In this document: one piece after another, positions 8,419-16,413 of the stretch | Position numbering within the stretch: the stretch's first letter is position 1 | Layout: each line of letters begins with the position of its first letter | Source: Tellurirhabdus rosea | GTDB lineage: Bacteria; Bacteroidota; Bacteroidia; Cytophagales; Spirosomataceae | DNA: 64,000 nucleotides | Reading direction: 5' to 3' | NCBI RefSeq assembly: GCF_026278345.1 | Contig: NZ_CP111085.1 | Coordinates: forward strand, 5,180,282 to 5,244,281 | Translations under genes and position numbers: made by a program | The notes under the pieces: model-generated | What the model was told of the DNA's origin: nothing | Seen by the model: the letters and a program-made list of their open reading frames with translations, nothing else | The model's database searches: none

Positions 8419-8928
8419 TTACCAAACGGGTTTTTCCGCCGGAGAAGTAAAAAGGCGGTTCAGCAGCCGACGAGCAATCACGGCTTCATAGCAAAAGCCG
8501 CCCGCGAACATAAAATAGAGAAAAGCGATCAGAAGCAGGGGTTTCTTAAACGAACCCTCAAAATGCCCGGTAACAACGACCTGATACAAAACGGAGGTCA
8601 ACACGGGAACGATTCCCAAAAGGAGGAAAACTCCTATGGCCAGCGCAAATGGATGCAGCCGCATCACGATCCGAATCTGCACGCCTTCTTCGGAGGGAAG
8701 GAAGCGACCGTAGATTTGGGGTAAAAAGGAATTTCGGTAATGAATAATCCGCCGGATTTGAAAGCCATCTTCCGAAACGGTACCCGTAAAAGGCTGCGGT
8801 CTGGTGTCCCAGACCCGAAAAAGACGAAATTTCAGGGGTGCCACCGCGTCCGAAAGCCGCGCCAGGGCTTCCTCACGGCTCAATGACGTGTGGATGATGA
8901 ATCTCCAGTAAGGAAAAAGCGGTATCAT
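8419..8928 (-). CDS. Hypothetical membrane protein
   Basis: 169 residues; family not recognised. Residues 1-100 are soluble with alternating beta-like strands (LSREEALARLSDAVAP, FTGTVSEDGFQIRRI). Two hydrophobic segments follow at about 102-125 (FALAIGVFLLLGIVPVLTSV) and 137-155 (LLLIAFLYFMFAGGF). The C-terminal tail is short and basic. The arrangement suggests a small inner-membrane protein with a cytoplasmic N-terminal domain. About 200 bp of sequence without visible features separate it from the AGE-family gene, and 130 bp without features separate it from the NTF2 gene. Confidence 0.6.
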   Translation of the reverse strand: MIPLFPYWRFIIHTSLSREEALARLSDAVAPLKFRLFRVWDTRPQPFTGTVSEDGFQIRRIIHYRNSFLPQIYGRFLPSEEGVQIRIVMRLHPFALAIGVFLLLGIVPVLTSVLYQVVVTGHFEGSFKKPLLLIAFLYFMFAGGFCYEAVIARRLLNRLFTSPAEKPVW

Positions 8929-9058
8929 GTGCGTGCATCAAGGCGGTACGGATACATCGGGAAGGATGGCGGGCCGGAGCAGGCGCGTAATCCACCGCTT
9001 AGTCGGACAGGCAGACGCAGGAGGAAACACCGCACCTCACGACTTTTGGAGGCCTGAA

Positions 9059-9427
9059 TCAGCTGTAATCGCTGATCCGCGTGAATTTGCCGTTACGCAT
9101 TTCAAAAATACTGACGCCCCTCAGTTGCAGCGACTGGCCCGAGGTAAGCCCGTTGGGCAGATCCTGGGCAACCGTGGCCCGGTAGTCGATTTCGACGGCC
9201 GCGGCGCTGTCGCTCAACACGGCGAAACGAACCGCCTGCCTGCGTTCCGAAAAATAGGGCAGGGACTGGCGGGCAAGCTGCTCAAACGCCTGTCGGGTCG
9301 TGGTGCGGGTAATACCGGCCGAATTGGAGACATTTTCAAAGATGATTTCGTCGTCCAGTAAGGCCAGCATTGCCGGTACGTCTTTGGCGTTGTAGGCTTC
9401 GATATAGCGCTGAATGGCTTCTTCCAT
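9059..9427 (-). CDS. SnoaL/NTF2-like protein
   Basis: 122 residues from the ATG at 9427 (MEEAIQRYIEAYNAKDV); the open frame continues 28 codons upstream through the parB terminator and is unlikely to be used. It fits the NTF2-like cone fold: N-terminal helix IQRYIEAYNAKDVPAMLALL, then DDEIIFENVS, a helix with the F-X-X-L pattern, and beta strands ending FEMRNGKFTRISDYS. Members include ketosteroid-isomerase-like enzymes and stress-related binding proteins; no specific substrate can be assigned. Confidence 0.75.
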   Translation of the reverse strand: MEEAIQRYIEAYNAKDVPAMLALLDDEIIFENVSNSAGITRTTTRQAFEQLARQSLPYFSERRQAVRFAVLSDSAAAVEIDYRATVAQDLPNGLTSGQSLQLRGVSIFEMRNGKFTRISDYS

Positions 9428-9472
9428 GCTGTTGCAGAAGGGAACTTTGACGGATTGTTTGCCAAAAAAGCA

Positions 9473-9500
9473 AAAAGGCCGGTATCCAAACCAGCCTTTT
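9473..9500 (-). terminator. Intrinsic terminator after parB
   Basis: Read on the minus strand, AAAAGGCTGG and CCGGCCTTTTT form a 10-bp stem (one G-U pair) around an 8-nt loop and end in a T run, 20 nt after the parB stop. Confidence 0.8.
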
Positions 9501-9519
9501 CGAGTTGACATCCGAAATT

Positions 9520-10440
9520 TTATGCCTTGTAGTTCAGCACTTCCAGAATCCGGTCCAGTTCTTCCTGCGTCGTGAACGGAATCTTGATTTCGCCCTTATG
9601 CTTTTCGTCGGCTTTGATGGAAACCTTGGTGCCGAACATGGACGAGAGCTTGAATTGCAGGCTGCGGATTTCCTGTTTGTAAGGTGTCGAACGGCGTTCG
9701 GGCAGCACTTCGGCGGGATTCGACACGTTGCGGACGGCCTCTTCCACCTTGCGCACCGACCAGTCTTCTTCAATCGTCTTGTTGAAAAGCTTGATCTGGA
9801 TGTCCGGGTTGTCGATGTTGATAATCGCCCGGGCGTGGCCCATCGAAATCTTGTTGTCGCGCAGGGCCGCCTGAATCACGGGGGGCAGTTTCAGCAGGCG
9901 AATGTAGTTGTTCACCGTCGTGCGGTTCTTGCCCACGCGCTCGCCCAGTTCTTCCTGCTTCAGGCTACATTCGGTAATGAGCCGCTGGTAGCTGAGGGCA
10001 ATTTCGATGGAGTTGAGGTTTTCGCGCTGGATGTTCTCGATCAGGGCCATTTCTAACATCTGCTGGTCGTTGGCCTGCCGGACATACGCCGGAATGTGCG
10101 TCAGCCCCGCGATCTTGGACGCCTGCAGACGGCGTTCGCCGGAAATCAGCTGGTAATGGTCCTTGCCCATCTGCCGCACCGTGATCGGCTGGATGATGCC
10201 CTGAACCTTGATCGACTCGGCCAGTTCGTGCAGCGCCTCCTGGTCGAAGCGCGTCCGGGGCTGGAACGGGTTGGTATCAATGTGATTGAGGTTAATCTCG
10301 GTCATGGTCGAGATCGACTCATAAGGCGACGGCTTACTCGGCCGGTTGACCGAATCGCTGTCCTGAAGTAAGGCTCCCAGTCCGCGACCCAAACCTATCA
10401 TTTTTTTATTGGCGCTGGTTTTTGCGTTGCTGTTATCCAT
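9520..10440 (-). CDS. parB: ParB/Spo0J chromosome partition protein
   Basis: 306 residues. CTP-dependent DNA clamp that loads at parS sites and acts with ParA in origin segregation. The ParB N-terminal domain runs from about residue 48 (INLNHIDTNPFQPRTRFD) with the arginine-rich ISGERRLQASKIAGL box and the LIENIQRENLNSIEIA segment. The helix-turn-helix follows near residue 155 (EELGERVGKNRTTVNNYIRL), then the dimerisation region. It has the leader segment IGLGRGLGALL typical of chromosomal ParB. It lies downstream of parA with a 152-bp gap that holds an inverted repeat, and ends in an intrinsic terminator. Confidence 0.96.
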   Translation of the reverse strand: MDNSNAKTSANKKMIGLGRGLGALLQDSDSVNRPSKPSPYESISTMTEINLNHIDTNPFQPRTRFDQEALHELAESIKVQGIIQPITVRQMGKDHYQLISGERRLQASKIAGLTHIPAYVRQANDQQMLEMALIENIQRENLNSIEIALSYQRLITECSLKQEELGERVGKNRTTVNNYIRLLKLPPVIQAALRDNKISMGHARAIINIDNPDIQIKLFNKTIEEDWSVRKVEEAVRNVSNPAEVLPERRSTPYKQEIRSLQFKLSSMFGTKVSIKADEKHKGEIKIPFTTQEELDRILEVLNYKA

Positions 10441-10495
10441 GTCTTTCCAATCGTTGAGGCACTTCGTCGAGACAGTACCGTGTGGATATTTTATC

Positions 10496-10590
10496 AGTCG
10501 TAAGCGGTCCGCCGCTGCGGTTAGTTGATTGTAAGCGGCTTTTGCCTGATGCCCTCCGACTTACGACTTGCGGCTAACCGCCTTATGACT
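10496..10590. repeat. Imperfect 3'-end inverted repeat between parA and parB
   Basis: The left arm 10496-10515 (AGTCGTAAGCGGTCCGCCGC) pairs with 10570-10590 with three mismatches and one gap. The inner region repeats GTAAGCGG and CGACTTACGACTT words. The right arm ends 2 nt before the parA stop codon. The AGTCGTAAG word is shared with the element at 19711. Confidence 0.75.
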
Positions 10591-10592
10591 CC

Positions 10593-11381
10593 CTACGCAA
10601 CCTGGTCCTGCGGCAGCATCCCGTTTTTGGTCAGGATTTCGCGGGCGAGATTCAGGTAACTAATGGCTCCCTTGCTGTCGGCATCCTGGGCAATCACGGG
10701 CAGGCCGAAGCTCGGCGATTCGCTCAGGCGGATGTTGCGCGGGATGATGGTGTTGAATACCATGTGCTGAAAATGCGCCGTCACTTCGCCCACTACCTGA
10801 TTGGACAGGCGCACGCGGAGGTCGTACATCGTCAGCAGGATGCCTTCGATGGTCAGCCGGGTGTTGAGCCGCGACTGGATAATTTTGATGGTATTGAGCA
10901 GTTTGCCGAGGCCTTCCAGGGCGAAATATTCACACTGCACCGGAATAATGACCGAATCGGCGGCGGTGAGGCTGTTGATCGTAATCAGACCGAGCGAAGG
11001 CGAGCAGTCGATGATGATGAAGTCGTAGTCGCCGATCACATCGGCGAGTGCTTCCTTCATTTTTTCTTCCCGGCTCTTGAGGTTAATCATCTCGATTTCG
11101 GCCCCGACCAGGTCGATGTGCGAAGGCAGCAGGTCGAGATTAGGAAAATCGGTCTGGATGATGGTATCGCGGGTGCGAACGCCCTCCACCATGCATTCGT
11201 AAATGCTGTTTTCGATTTCCTTCGGGTTGTAACCAAGGCCCGACGTAGAGTTGGCCTGCGGATCCGCGTCAACGATCAACGTCCGAAATTCAAGGGCCGC
11301 CAGACTGGCCGCCAGGTTAATCGTGGTGGTGGTTTTACCAACGCCGCCCTTCTGGTTGGCAATTGCAATGACTTTACCCAT
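10593..11381 (-). CDS. parA: ParA/Soj partition ATPase
   Basis: 262 residues. Walker-type ATPase that drives chromosome segregation with ParB. The deviant Walker A, NQKGGVGKTTTTINLA, lies at residues 9-24, Walker A' near VDADPQANSTSGL, and Walker B near YDFIIIDCSPSLG at about residue 115. The length and absence of an N-terminal DNA-binding domain fit the chromosomal (Soj) type. First gene of the parA-parB pair; parS-like half-sites lie 56-170 bp upstream of its start. Confidence 0.96.
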   Translation of the reverse strand: MGKVIAIANQKGGVGKTTTTINLAASLAALEFRTLIVDADPQANSTSGLGYNPKEIENSIYECMVEGVRTRDTIIQTDFPNLDLLPSHIDLVGAEIEMINLKSREEKMKEALADVIGDYDFIIIDCSPSLGLITINSLTAADSVIIPVQCEYFALEGLGKLLNTIKIIQSRLNTRLTIEGILLTMYDLRVRLSNQVVGEVTAHFQHMVFNTIIPRNIRLSESPSFGLPVIAQDADSKGAISYLNLAREILTKNGMLPQDQVA

Positions 11382-11436
11382 GGGTCTGTTCGTTACAGTC
11401 CCAAATATCTAGAGTCGGGTTTAGAAATACAAGGAA

Positions 11437-11551
11437 TGTTTCACGGAAATTATAAAACGTTTCACAACAGTAAGTTAATGGCTTTTATATGCTTAATTGT
11501 CAAAAATAAGCGTATTTTTTAAGCTTATACTGTTTCACGGGGTGTTTCACG
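11437..11551. promoter_or_regulatory. Cluster of parS-like half-sites upstream of parA
   Basis: TGTTTCACG, the left half of the parS consensus (TGTTTCACGTGAAACA), occurs exactly at 11437-11445, 11531-11539 and 11543-11551, and CGTTTCACA at 11458-11466 is close. All point the same way and none is a complete 16-bp palindrome. The rest of the 292-bp gap (11382-11673) is AT-rich around 11450-11530 and shows no gene. Confidence 0.6.
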
Positions 11552-11673
11552 AGCGGTCCTAATGGCCTGTTTGTCACCCACAGAACCCCGCAGGGCCTTT
11601 TTTCCGGACCGTTCCGATCAGCGCGACCGGGCCGGAGGGGCATCCGAAGAACCGCCGTGAGAGGCGTGCCGGT

Positions 11674-12696
11674 CTAGGCCCATACGTTGATTCCTTCCGT
11701 GCAGTTTCGACACATTTCAATCTCCGACCGCGAGCGAATCAGCGACTGCCGGAACGCCTGGTAGGGTTCGCTCTGCCAGAGTTGCCGGAAGGACTGTTCT
11801 TTCAGGTCGCCCATCCGGTGGTGCGCGTCCTTGTCGAAGCAGCAGGGCACTACGAGGCCGTCCCAAGTCACGACGCAGGAATGCCACATTTTCCAGCAGT
11901 TGTCGCCGAAGCCGTTTTTGGTGGTATACGTCCCGTCGGGCTGCCGGGCGTAGCGGGCGTATTTGTCAATCGTAGGAATGAGGTCCGAGCCGTTTTCGTA
12001 GTCGTAGATCTGCGCCGTTTTGAGGCCGACCTCATCCACGCCGAGTTCTTCGGCCAGTTTCCGGACGTCCTCAATCTGGTGTTCGTTGGGCCGGACGACC
12101 AGAAACTGGAAAATGACGTGCGGGGTCCGGGATTTAAGCTCCTTTTTCCATTTCAGAATGTTCTTCGTCCCCTCAATCACCTTGTGCAGCTTGCCGCCGA
12201 CGCGGTACTGCTGGTACACTTCCTGGGTGGTGCCGTCGATGCTGATGATGAGCCGGTCGAGACCCGATTCCACCGTTTTGCGGGCGGCCGCGTCGGTCAG
12301 GTAGTGGGCGTTGGTGGAAGTGGCGGTATAAATGCCTTTCTGGTGGGCGTAGCCGACCAGGTCCAGAAACTGCGGGTGCAGGTAGGGTTCGCCCTGAAAG
12401 TAAAAAATAAGGTACAGCAGCGTGTCGGCCAGTTCGTCGATGGTGCGTTTGAAGAGGTCTTCCGGCAGCATGCCCGTCGGGCGGGTAAACGACCGCAGGC
12501 CGCTGGGGCACTCGGGGCAGCGGAGGTTGCAGGAGGTCGTCGGTTCAAACGAGAGCGCGATGGGCAGCCCGCGATGAACCGGCTTGCCCGTCCATTTCGA
12601 TTCGTAAAAGCTGGAGAGGACTTTCAGCGCGTTCCAGGCCCGGCGGGGGGTTACTTTGGAAAAAAAATTGAGGCCGTCGGACAGGTTGCGGTTCAT
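11674..12696 (-). CDS. Radical SAM/SPASM domain protein
   Basis: 340 residues from the ATG at 12696 (MNRNLSDGLNFFSKV); the longer open frame upstream reads through a non-coding inverted repeat. The radical SAM cluster CX3CX2C is visible in TTSCNLRCPECPSG near residue 60. The TIM-barrel core follows (FYFQGEPYLHP, LIISIDGTTQEVYQQYRVGG). The C-terminal SPASM part has WHSCVVTWDGLVVPCCFD and MCRNC, which would bind an auxiliary 4Fe-4S cluster. Such proteins modify peptides or act on cofactors and sugars; no peptide substrate is visible nearby. Confidence 0.88.
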   Translation of the reverse strand: MNRNLSDGLNFFSKVTPRRAWNALKVLSSFYESKWTGKPVHRGLPIALSFEPTTSCNLRCPECPSGLRSFTRPTGMLPEDLFKRTIDELADTLLYLIFYFQGEPYLHPQFLDLVGYAHQKGIYTATSTNAHYLTDAAARKTVESGLDRLIISIDGTTQEVYQQYRVGGKLHKVIEGTKNILKWKKELKSRTPHVIFQFLVVRPNEHQIEDVRKLAEELGVDEVGLKTAQIYDYENGSDLIPTIDKYARYARQPDGTYTTKNGFGDNCWKMWHSCVVTWDGLVVPCCFDKDAHHRMGDLKEQSFRQLWQSEPYQAFRQSLIRSRSEIEMCRNCTEGINVWA

Positions 12697-12734
12697 AAGC
12701 GTACGTGAGTTTCTGCCAAAAATACGATAAATAA

Positions 12735-12857
12735 AGTTCCCGCAGATGGCCGGTTCGCCGCTGTGCCGATTTGGGGCCGGATTTTTACAGCGCTGTGCTG
12801 CGTACATCGGCGTGTCAAATCTGCGTCGCGGCGGTGAACCGGCAAGATGCGGGAACT
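12735..12857. repeat. 3'-end inverted repeat with 27-nt arms
   Basis: 12735-12761 pairs with 12831-12857 at 23 of 27 positions (AGTTCCCGCA outer part, GCCGGTT inner part). The right arm ends 14 nt before the DUF305 stop codon (12871). It lacks clear tandem words but has the position of the other elements. Confidence 0.8.
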
Positions 12858-12870
12858 TCGGGAACAAGTG

Positions 12871-13527
12871 CTATTTAATGATCTGTTTCATCGCCTCAAT
12901 CTCGCGCTGGCTGTTGGCCACCATCCGTTCGGCATGCGCGCGAAGCGTCGGGTTTTTGGCATATTTGAGATACGTCTGCGACAGGTCGATGCCGTCCTGA
13001 TGATGCTGGATCATCGTGGCAATCAGGTCCTTGTCGGCATCGCCCGTCATGCGTCCGTTCATGCCTTTCTGGGTGTCCATATCCATGGCGTTCAGCTTTT
13101 GGTTGATTTCCTGCGAGAAAGAGGGGTTGGCCGAGGCCGCCGTCAGTTCGCGGGAAAGCTGATTGAGCTCGGCCAGGTCTTTTTCTTTCTCCGGAACCAG
13201 ATTGCGCATGAACGTCATCAGTTCCGGATTCTTGCCGCTTTTGAGGCCCTGCTGGATGAGGTCGATCTCCGACTGGTGGTGAATTTTCGTCAGCGTGGCG
13301 TAATCCATGTCCGGATCGCCGGTCTTGCGGGCCGATTTCATCTGGCTGGCCATCTGCGTCATCGGCTGAACCAGGGCGCTGTTGGCGTTGGTCGGGCGGC
13401 TTTCCCGTCCCTGGGCCGCCGAGCCGGTCGGGGTAGACTGGGCCAGTCCGCTGGTGCAGCCGATCACCGCCAGAAAGGCGGCCAGCCACAGGCCCGTACG
13501 TTCGGGCAAAAAGGTATGTCGTTTCAT
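12871..13527 (-). CDS. DUF305 (ferritin-like) exported protein
   Basis: 218 residues. The N-terminus has a hydrophobic stretch LWLAAFLAVIGC, either a lipoprotein signal (Cys25) or a signal peptide cut after GLAQ. Two DUF305 halves follow, each with the His-rich helix typical of this family: DYATLTKIHHQSEIDLIQQG near residue 75 and IATMIQHHQDGIDLSQTY near 165, each ending in a helix that leads to MV-X-S/N-Q. DUF305 proteins are often found with copper-handling genes and may bind metal; the actual function is not settled. Confidence 0.88.
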   Translation of the reverse strand: MKRHTFLPERTGLWLAAFLAVIGCTSGLAQSTPTGSAAQGRESRPTNANSALVQPMTQMASQMKSARKTGDPDMDYATLTKIHHQSEIDLIQQGLKSGKNPELMTFMRNLVPEKEKDLAELNQLSRELTAASANPSFSQEINQKLNAMDMDTQKGMNGRMTGDADKDLIATMIQHHQDGIDLSQTYLKYAKNPTLRAHAERMVANSQREIEAMKQIIK

Positions 13528-13651
13528 AACGTCGTTGATTGGTTGTTTTCTCTAATAACTATTTTTTGGAAAAGGAGTTGGCAGAAACCACCGGCTGCCC
13601 GGCTGATTCAGACCTATTGGCTGTTTTAATTTAGAATTATTACAAAGAATC

Positions 13652-13682
13652 TTGACAGCTATGCAGATCCCTTGTACTTTTA
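13652..13682 (+). promoter_or_regulatory. Bacteroidota-type promoter of the 13712 gene
   Basis: TTG at 13652-13654 and TACTTTTA at 13675-13682, 20 bp apart, match the -33/-7 (TTTG, TAnnTTTG) pattern except for the last base. The box ends 29 bp before the start codon. Confidence 0.5.
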
Positions 13683-13711
13683 CAGTGTGAAAGCGGCCAG
13701 GAACGGCCGGT

Positions 13712-14101
13712 GTGTTTTCTGAATTTGTACGTAAAGTGCCGACTGATCTTTTTGCACATACTTCGCTGACCGAGTTATACAGCAACGCTAAAGGCGCCAC
13801 TTTCCAGTGTGACCGCACCAACCGGCTCATTGTGCAGTTTGGCGACGCCCGGATTGCCCTGCGCGTGGCGGACTTCGTGACCTTCAAGCGGCGGGTGGAT
13901 TCCGTGGACATTCACACGATGCTTTTCAATCTGGACGATGCCTACGACGTCGAAATCATCAGCGCGCCCCGCACCGACCATCTGTTTGTCCTGACGCTCT
14001 GTGACCTCATTGCCCTCCGCGACCTCCTCGACGGTACGCGCTTTGTCCTTGATCTGAACTCGCTGCTGTGCGAGCGGCTGTACACTTCGCTGGTTTACTA
14101 G
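13712..14101 (+). CDS. Conserved-looking hypothetical protein
   Basis: 129 residues; family not recognised. No signal peptide or membrane segment, so probably cytoplasmic. It looks like an alpha/beta protein: SLTELYSNAKGATFQCDRTN, RLIVQFGDARIALRVADFVT, FKRRVDSVDIHTMLFNLDDA, DYDVEIISAPRTDHLFVLTL, then a helix-rich end (LIALRDLLDG, LNSLLCERLYTSL). It has a good promoter upstream and an intrinsic terminator downstream, so it is probably a real single-gene transcript. Confidence 0.65.
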   Translation: MFSEFVRKVPTDLFAHTSLTELYSNAKGATFQCDRTNRLIVQFGDARIALRVADFVTFKRRVDSVDIHTMLFNLDDAYDVEIISAPRTDHLFVLTLCDLIALRDLLDGTRFVLDLNSLLCERLYTSLVY

Positions 14102-14121
14102 ATAAATTATTACTTCGGAGA

Positions 14122-14157
14122 ACGGTGTCGCCCCTTACGGTCGTGGCACCGTTTTTC
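14122..14157 (+). terminator. Intrinsic terminator
   Basis: ACGGTGTC (14122) pairs with GGCACCGT (14145-14152, one G-U pair) and is followed by a T run. It lies 20 nt after the stop of the 13712 gene. The rest of the gap to the ferritin gene (to 14350) shows no gene. Confidence 0.75.
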
Positions 14158-14350
14158 TTTGCCTTTTTCGGTTCGCCGAAAGGGCCGGATTGCTTTGCTG
14201 CACCTCGTCAGCCTGGCACCGCTGTACTTAGACTCATTTCAAATTGCTCCTCTTCTGGCCTCTGAGCAAACTTTTTTTCAAAAAACTGATTAGTATTACT
14301 ACCAGAAATAAGAAACAGGCACAGCCCTCTTTTATAAAATTGATAACCAG

Positions 14351-14887
14351 ATGAAAGATTTAGTCAGAATGCGGACCTCGCTCAAGGAAGAAATTGAGCG
14401 GATTCTCAACGAACAGATAAAAATGGAAGCTCACTCGTCGGCGATTTACCTGTCGATGGCTTCGTGGTGCGACCGCAACGGCTTTGATTACAGCGCCAAC
14501 TACTTCTATAAACAGTCCAACGAAGAACGGAACCACATGCTGAAGATCTTCAAGTATGTGGCCGATATGGGCGGAACGGCTGTTTCGCCGGAAGTGACCA
14601 ATGTGCCCCAGGATTTTGCCGGTTTCCGCGACATTTTCGAACTGGCACTGGAGCAGGAGATTGCCGTCACGCACTCCATCAACCGGATTGTGGACGCCGC
14701 CCGCCGGGTGTACGACTTCAACACGGAAGAATTCATGATGTGGTTCGTGAAGGAACAGCGCGAAGAAGAGTACGTAGCCCGTCGCGCCGTCGAACTGTTC
14801 GACGTGATCGGTGAAGAAGGCGTTGGCCGGTACATGATCGACAAGGCAATTCCGAAAATCTCCTACGACGGCGGAGAAGCGGAATAA
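14351..14887 (+). CDS. Ferritin (non-haem, bacterial Ftn type)
   Basis: 178 residues, the usual ferritin size. Stores iron in a 24-mer cage. The four-helix bundle carries the ferroxidase-site residues: Glu in EIERILNEQIKMEAHSS near residue 17, the NEERNHMLKIFKYV helix with Glu and His near 57-60, Glu near 101 (LALEQEIAVTH), and QREEEYVARR near 135. No haem-binding Met of bacterioferritin is evident. Transcribed alone and ended by a strong hairpin terminator. Confidence 0.95.
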   Translation: MKDLVRMRTSLKEEIERILNEQIKMEAHSSAIYLSMASWCDRNGFDYSANYFYKQSNEERNHMLKIFKYVADMGGTAVSPEVTNVPQDFAGFRDIFELALEQEIAVTHSINRIVDAARRVYDFNTEEFMMWFVKEQREEEYVARRAVELFDVIGEEGVGRYMIDKAIPKISYDGGEAE

Positions 14888-14906
14888 GCAATAGTCCAAC
14901 AAAGGG

Positions 14907-14965
14907 AAGGGTAATGCAGGGGCGCAAAGGATTTCTGGCGCTCGGGCATTACCCTTTCTGCTTTT
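14907..14965 (+). terminator. Intrinsic terminator after ferritin
   Basis: AAGGGTAATGC (14907-14917) pairs perfectly with GCATTACCCTT (14946-14956) around a 28-nt loop with its own GGCGC/GCGC pairing, followed by a T-rich tail. Confidence 0.85.
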
Positions 14966-15040
14966 CGGCAAGAGAAGTGGCGGGTCCGACAAACCTTTCG
15001 GGTCTACAAATCGCTTTATCAAAAACGATTCTCCGTTTTC

Positions 15041-16168
15041 ATGGATGTACTCATCATCGGCGGCGGACTGGCCGGACTTGTAAGCGCGCTGGAACTGGCC
15101 CGCAAAGGCTTTCGGATTACGTTAATTGAGAAGAAAACGTACCCTTTTCACAAAGTCTGCGGGGAGTACGTATCCAACGAAGTGCGGCCGTACCTGGAGT
15201 CGCTGGGCGTTGACCTGCGGGCGCTGGGCGCGTTGGTCATCGAACGCTTCCGGTTTACCTCGCCCTCGGGCCGTATGCTCGAAACGCGGCTGGACCTGGG
15301 CGGATTCGGTGTCAGTCGCTACACGCTCGACTACGCGCTCTACCAACTGGCCGAAGACGCCGGGGTGCAGTTTGTGCTCGGCAAGCAGGTGGACCGGGTG
15401 GACTTCGACGGCAATCAGTTCACAGCGGAACTTGCCGACGGGCAGCGGCTGGCGGCCCGGCTGGTGATCGGTGCTTTCGGCAAGCGTTCGAGGCTGGACA
15501 AACAACTGGGGCGGGCGTTCATGGAAAAGCCGTCGCCCTACGTGGGCGTCAAGTACCACATCCGACAGGGACCAACGCACCGGGGCTTTCCTACGGATAT
15601 TATTGCCCTGCATAATTTTCAGGACGGCTACTGCGGAATGTCGGCCATTGAGGAGGGCAAATACTGTTTCTGCTACCTCACTACCCGCGAAAATGTCCGG
15701 CAGTACGGCAGCATTCCGGCGATGGAACATGCCCTGATGTACCAAAATCCGCATCTGAAGGCTGTTTTCGAAACGTTCGAGTTTGTTTTTGACAAGCCCG
15801 AAGTCATCAACGAAATCTCTTTTGCGCCCAAACGGGCCGTCGAAGACCATATCCTGATGGCCGGCGACTCCGCCGGGCTGATTACGCCGCTCTGCGGCAA
15901 CGGCATGGCTATGGCCATTCATGGGGCCAAACTCGTCAGCGACGTATCCGCCGAATTTCTGCAAAACCGCATCAGCCGTTCGCAACTGGAAGCCCGGTAC
16001 GAGCAGGAGTGGCAGCGGCAGTTTGCCCGTCGTCTGTGGGTAGGCCGCACCGTGCAGAAGCTTTTCGGTGCCCCCCGCCTCTCCGAACTCGCCATCTCCG
16101 TCTTCGGCTTCAAACCCCTTCTCCACGGAGTCATGCGCCAAACGCACGGGAAGGTGCTGGTGGGGTGA
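15041..16168 (+). CDS. FAD-dependent oxidoreductase, geranylgeranyl-reductase-like
   Basis: 375 residues. The N-terminal dinucleotide motif is DVLIIGGGLAGLVSALELAR with the acidic strand end LIEKK near residue 34. KVCGEYVSNE follows, where the family has a conserved Cys-Gly, and the second FAD motif is MAGDSAGLITPLCGNGM near residue 275. These place it in the p-hydroxybenzoate hydroxylase-like group with geranylgeranyl reductases and related enzymes that hydrogenate or halogenate lipids. A role in polyene pigment or isoprenoid lipid modification is a guess. Convergent with the Lrp gene; the shared 3' region is a large inverted repeat. Confidence 0.82.
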   Translation: MDVLIIGGGLAGLVSALELARKGFRITLIEKKTYPFHKVCGEYVSNEVRPYLESLGVDLRALGALVIERFRFTSPSGRMLETRLDLGGFGVSRYTLDYALYQLAEDAGVQFVLGKQVDRVDFDGNQFTAELADGQRLAARLVIGAFGKRSRLDKQLGRAFMEKPSPYVGVKYHIRQGPTHRGFPTDIIALHNFQDGYCGMSAIEEGKYCFCYLTTRENVRQYGSIPAMEHALMYQNPHLKAVFETFEFVFDKPEVINEISFAPKRAVEDHILMAGDSAGLITPLCGNGMAMAIHGAKLVSDVSAEFLQNRISRSQLEARYEQEWQRQFARRLWVGRTVQKLFGAPRLSELAISVFGFKPLLHGVMRQTHGKVLVG

Positions 16169-16413
16169 AGAAAGGGGAATTTTGAATGATTGAATGACAG
16201 AATGACTGATAGGGCTGTCGGGGCGGTTGAATGATGAATGGTTGAATTTTGAATGTTGAATGTTGGCTCCGCAGGGGTTAAGGAAGTGGAGTAACTCAAC
16301 CGCCTCGGCGGCCCCATCAACCCGCCGGCCCCATCATCTATCAGTCATTCAGTCACTCAGTCATTGAACATTCAAAATTCAATCATTCAAAATTCCCCCT
16401 TTCTCACCCCACC
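16159..16413. repeat. Large compound inverted repeat between two convergent genes
   Basis: The outer arms start inside both genes: GGTGGGGTGA at 16159-16168 (oxidoreductase end) pairs with TCACCCCACC at 16404-16413 (Lrp gene end), each including a stop codon. The stem continues through GAAAGGGG and AATTTTGAATGATTGAAT, then GAATGACTGAT. A nested stem pairs GGGGCGGTTGA (16220 region) with TCAACCGCC. The arms differ in the number of GAATG-type words. Confidence 0.88.

Noticed and set aside
9428-9511. Extended start of the NTF2-like gene
   Set aside because: The extension is translated from the parB terminator region, so it is unlikely to be coding.
12697-12867. Longer N-terminus for the radical SAM protein
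   Set aside because: The extra 57 residues are encoded by the inverted repeat region and are Pro/Arg-rich with no family resemblance; the ATG at 12696 is better.
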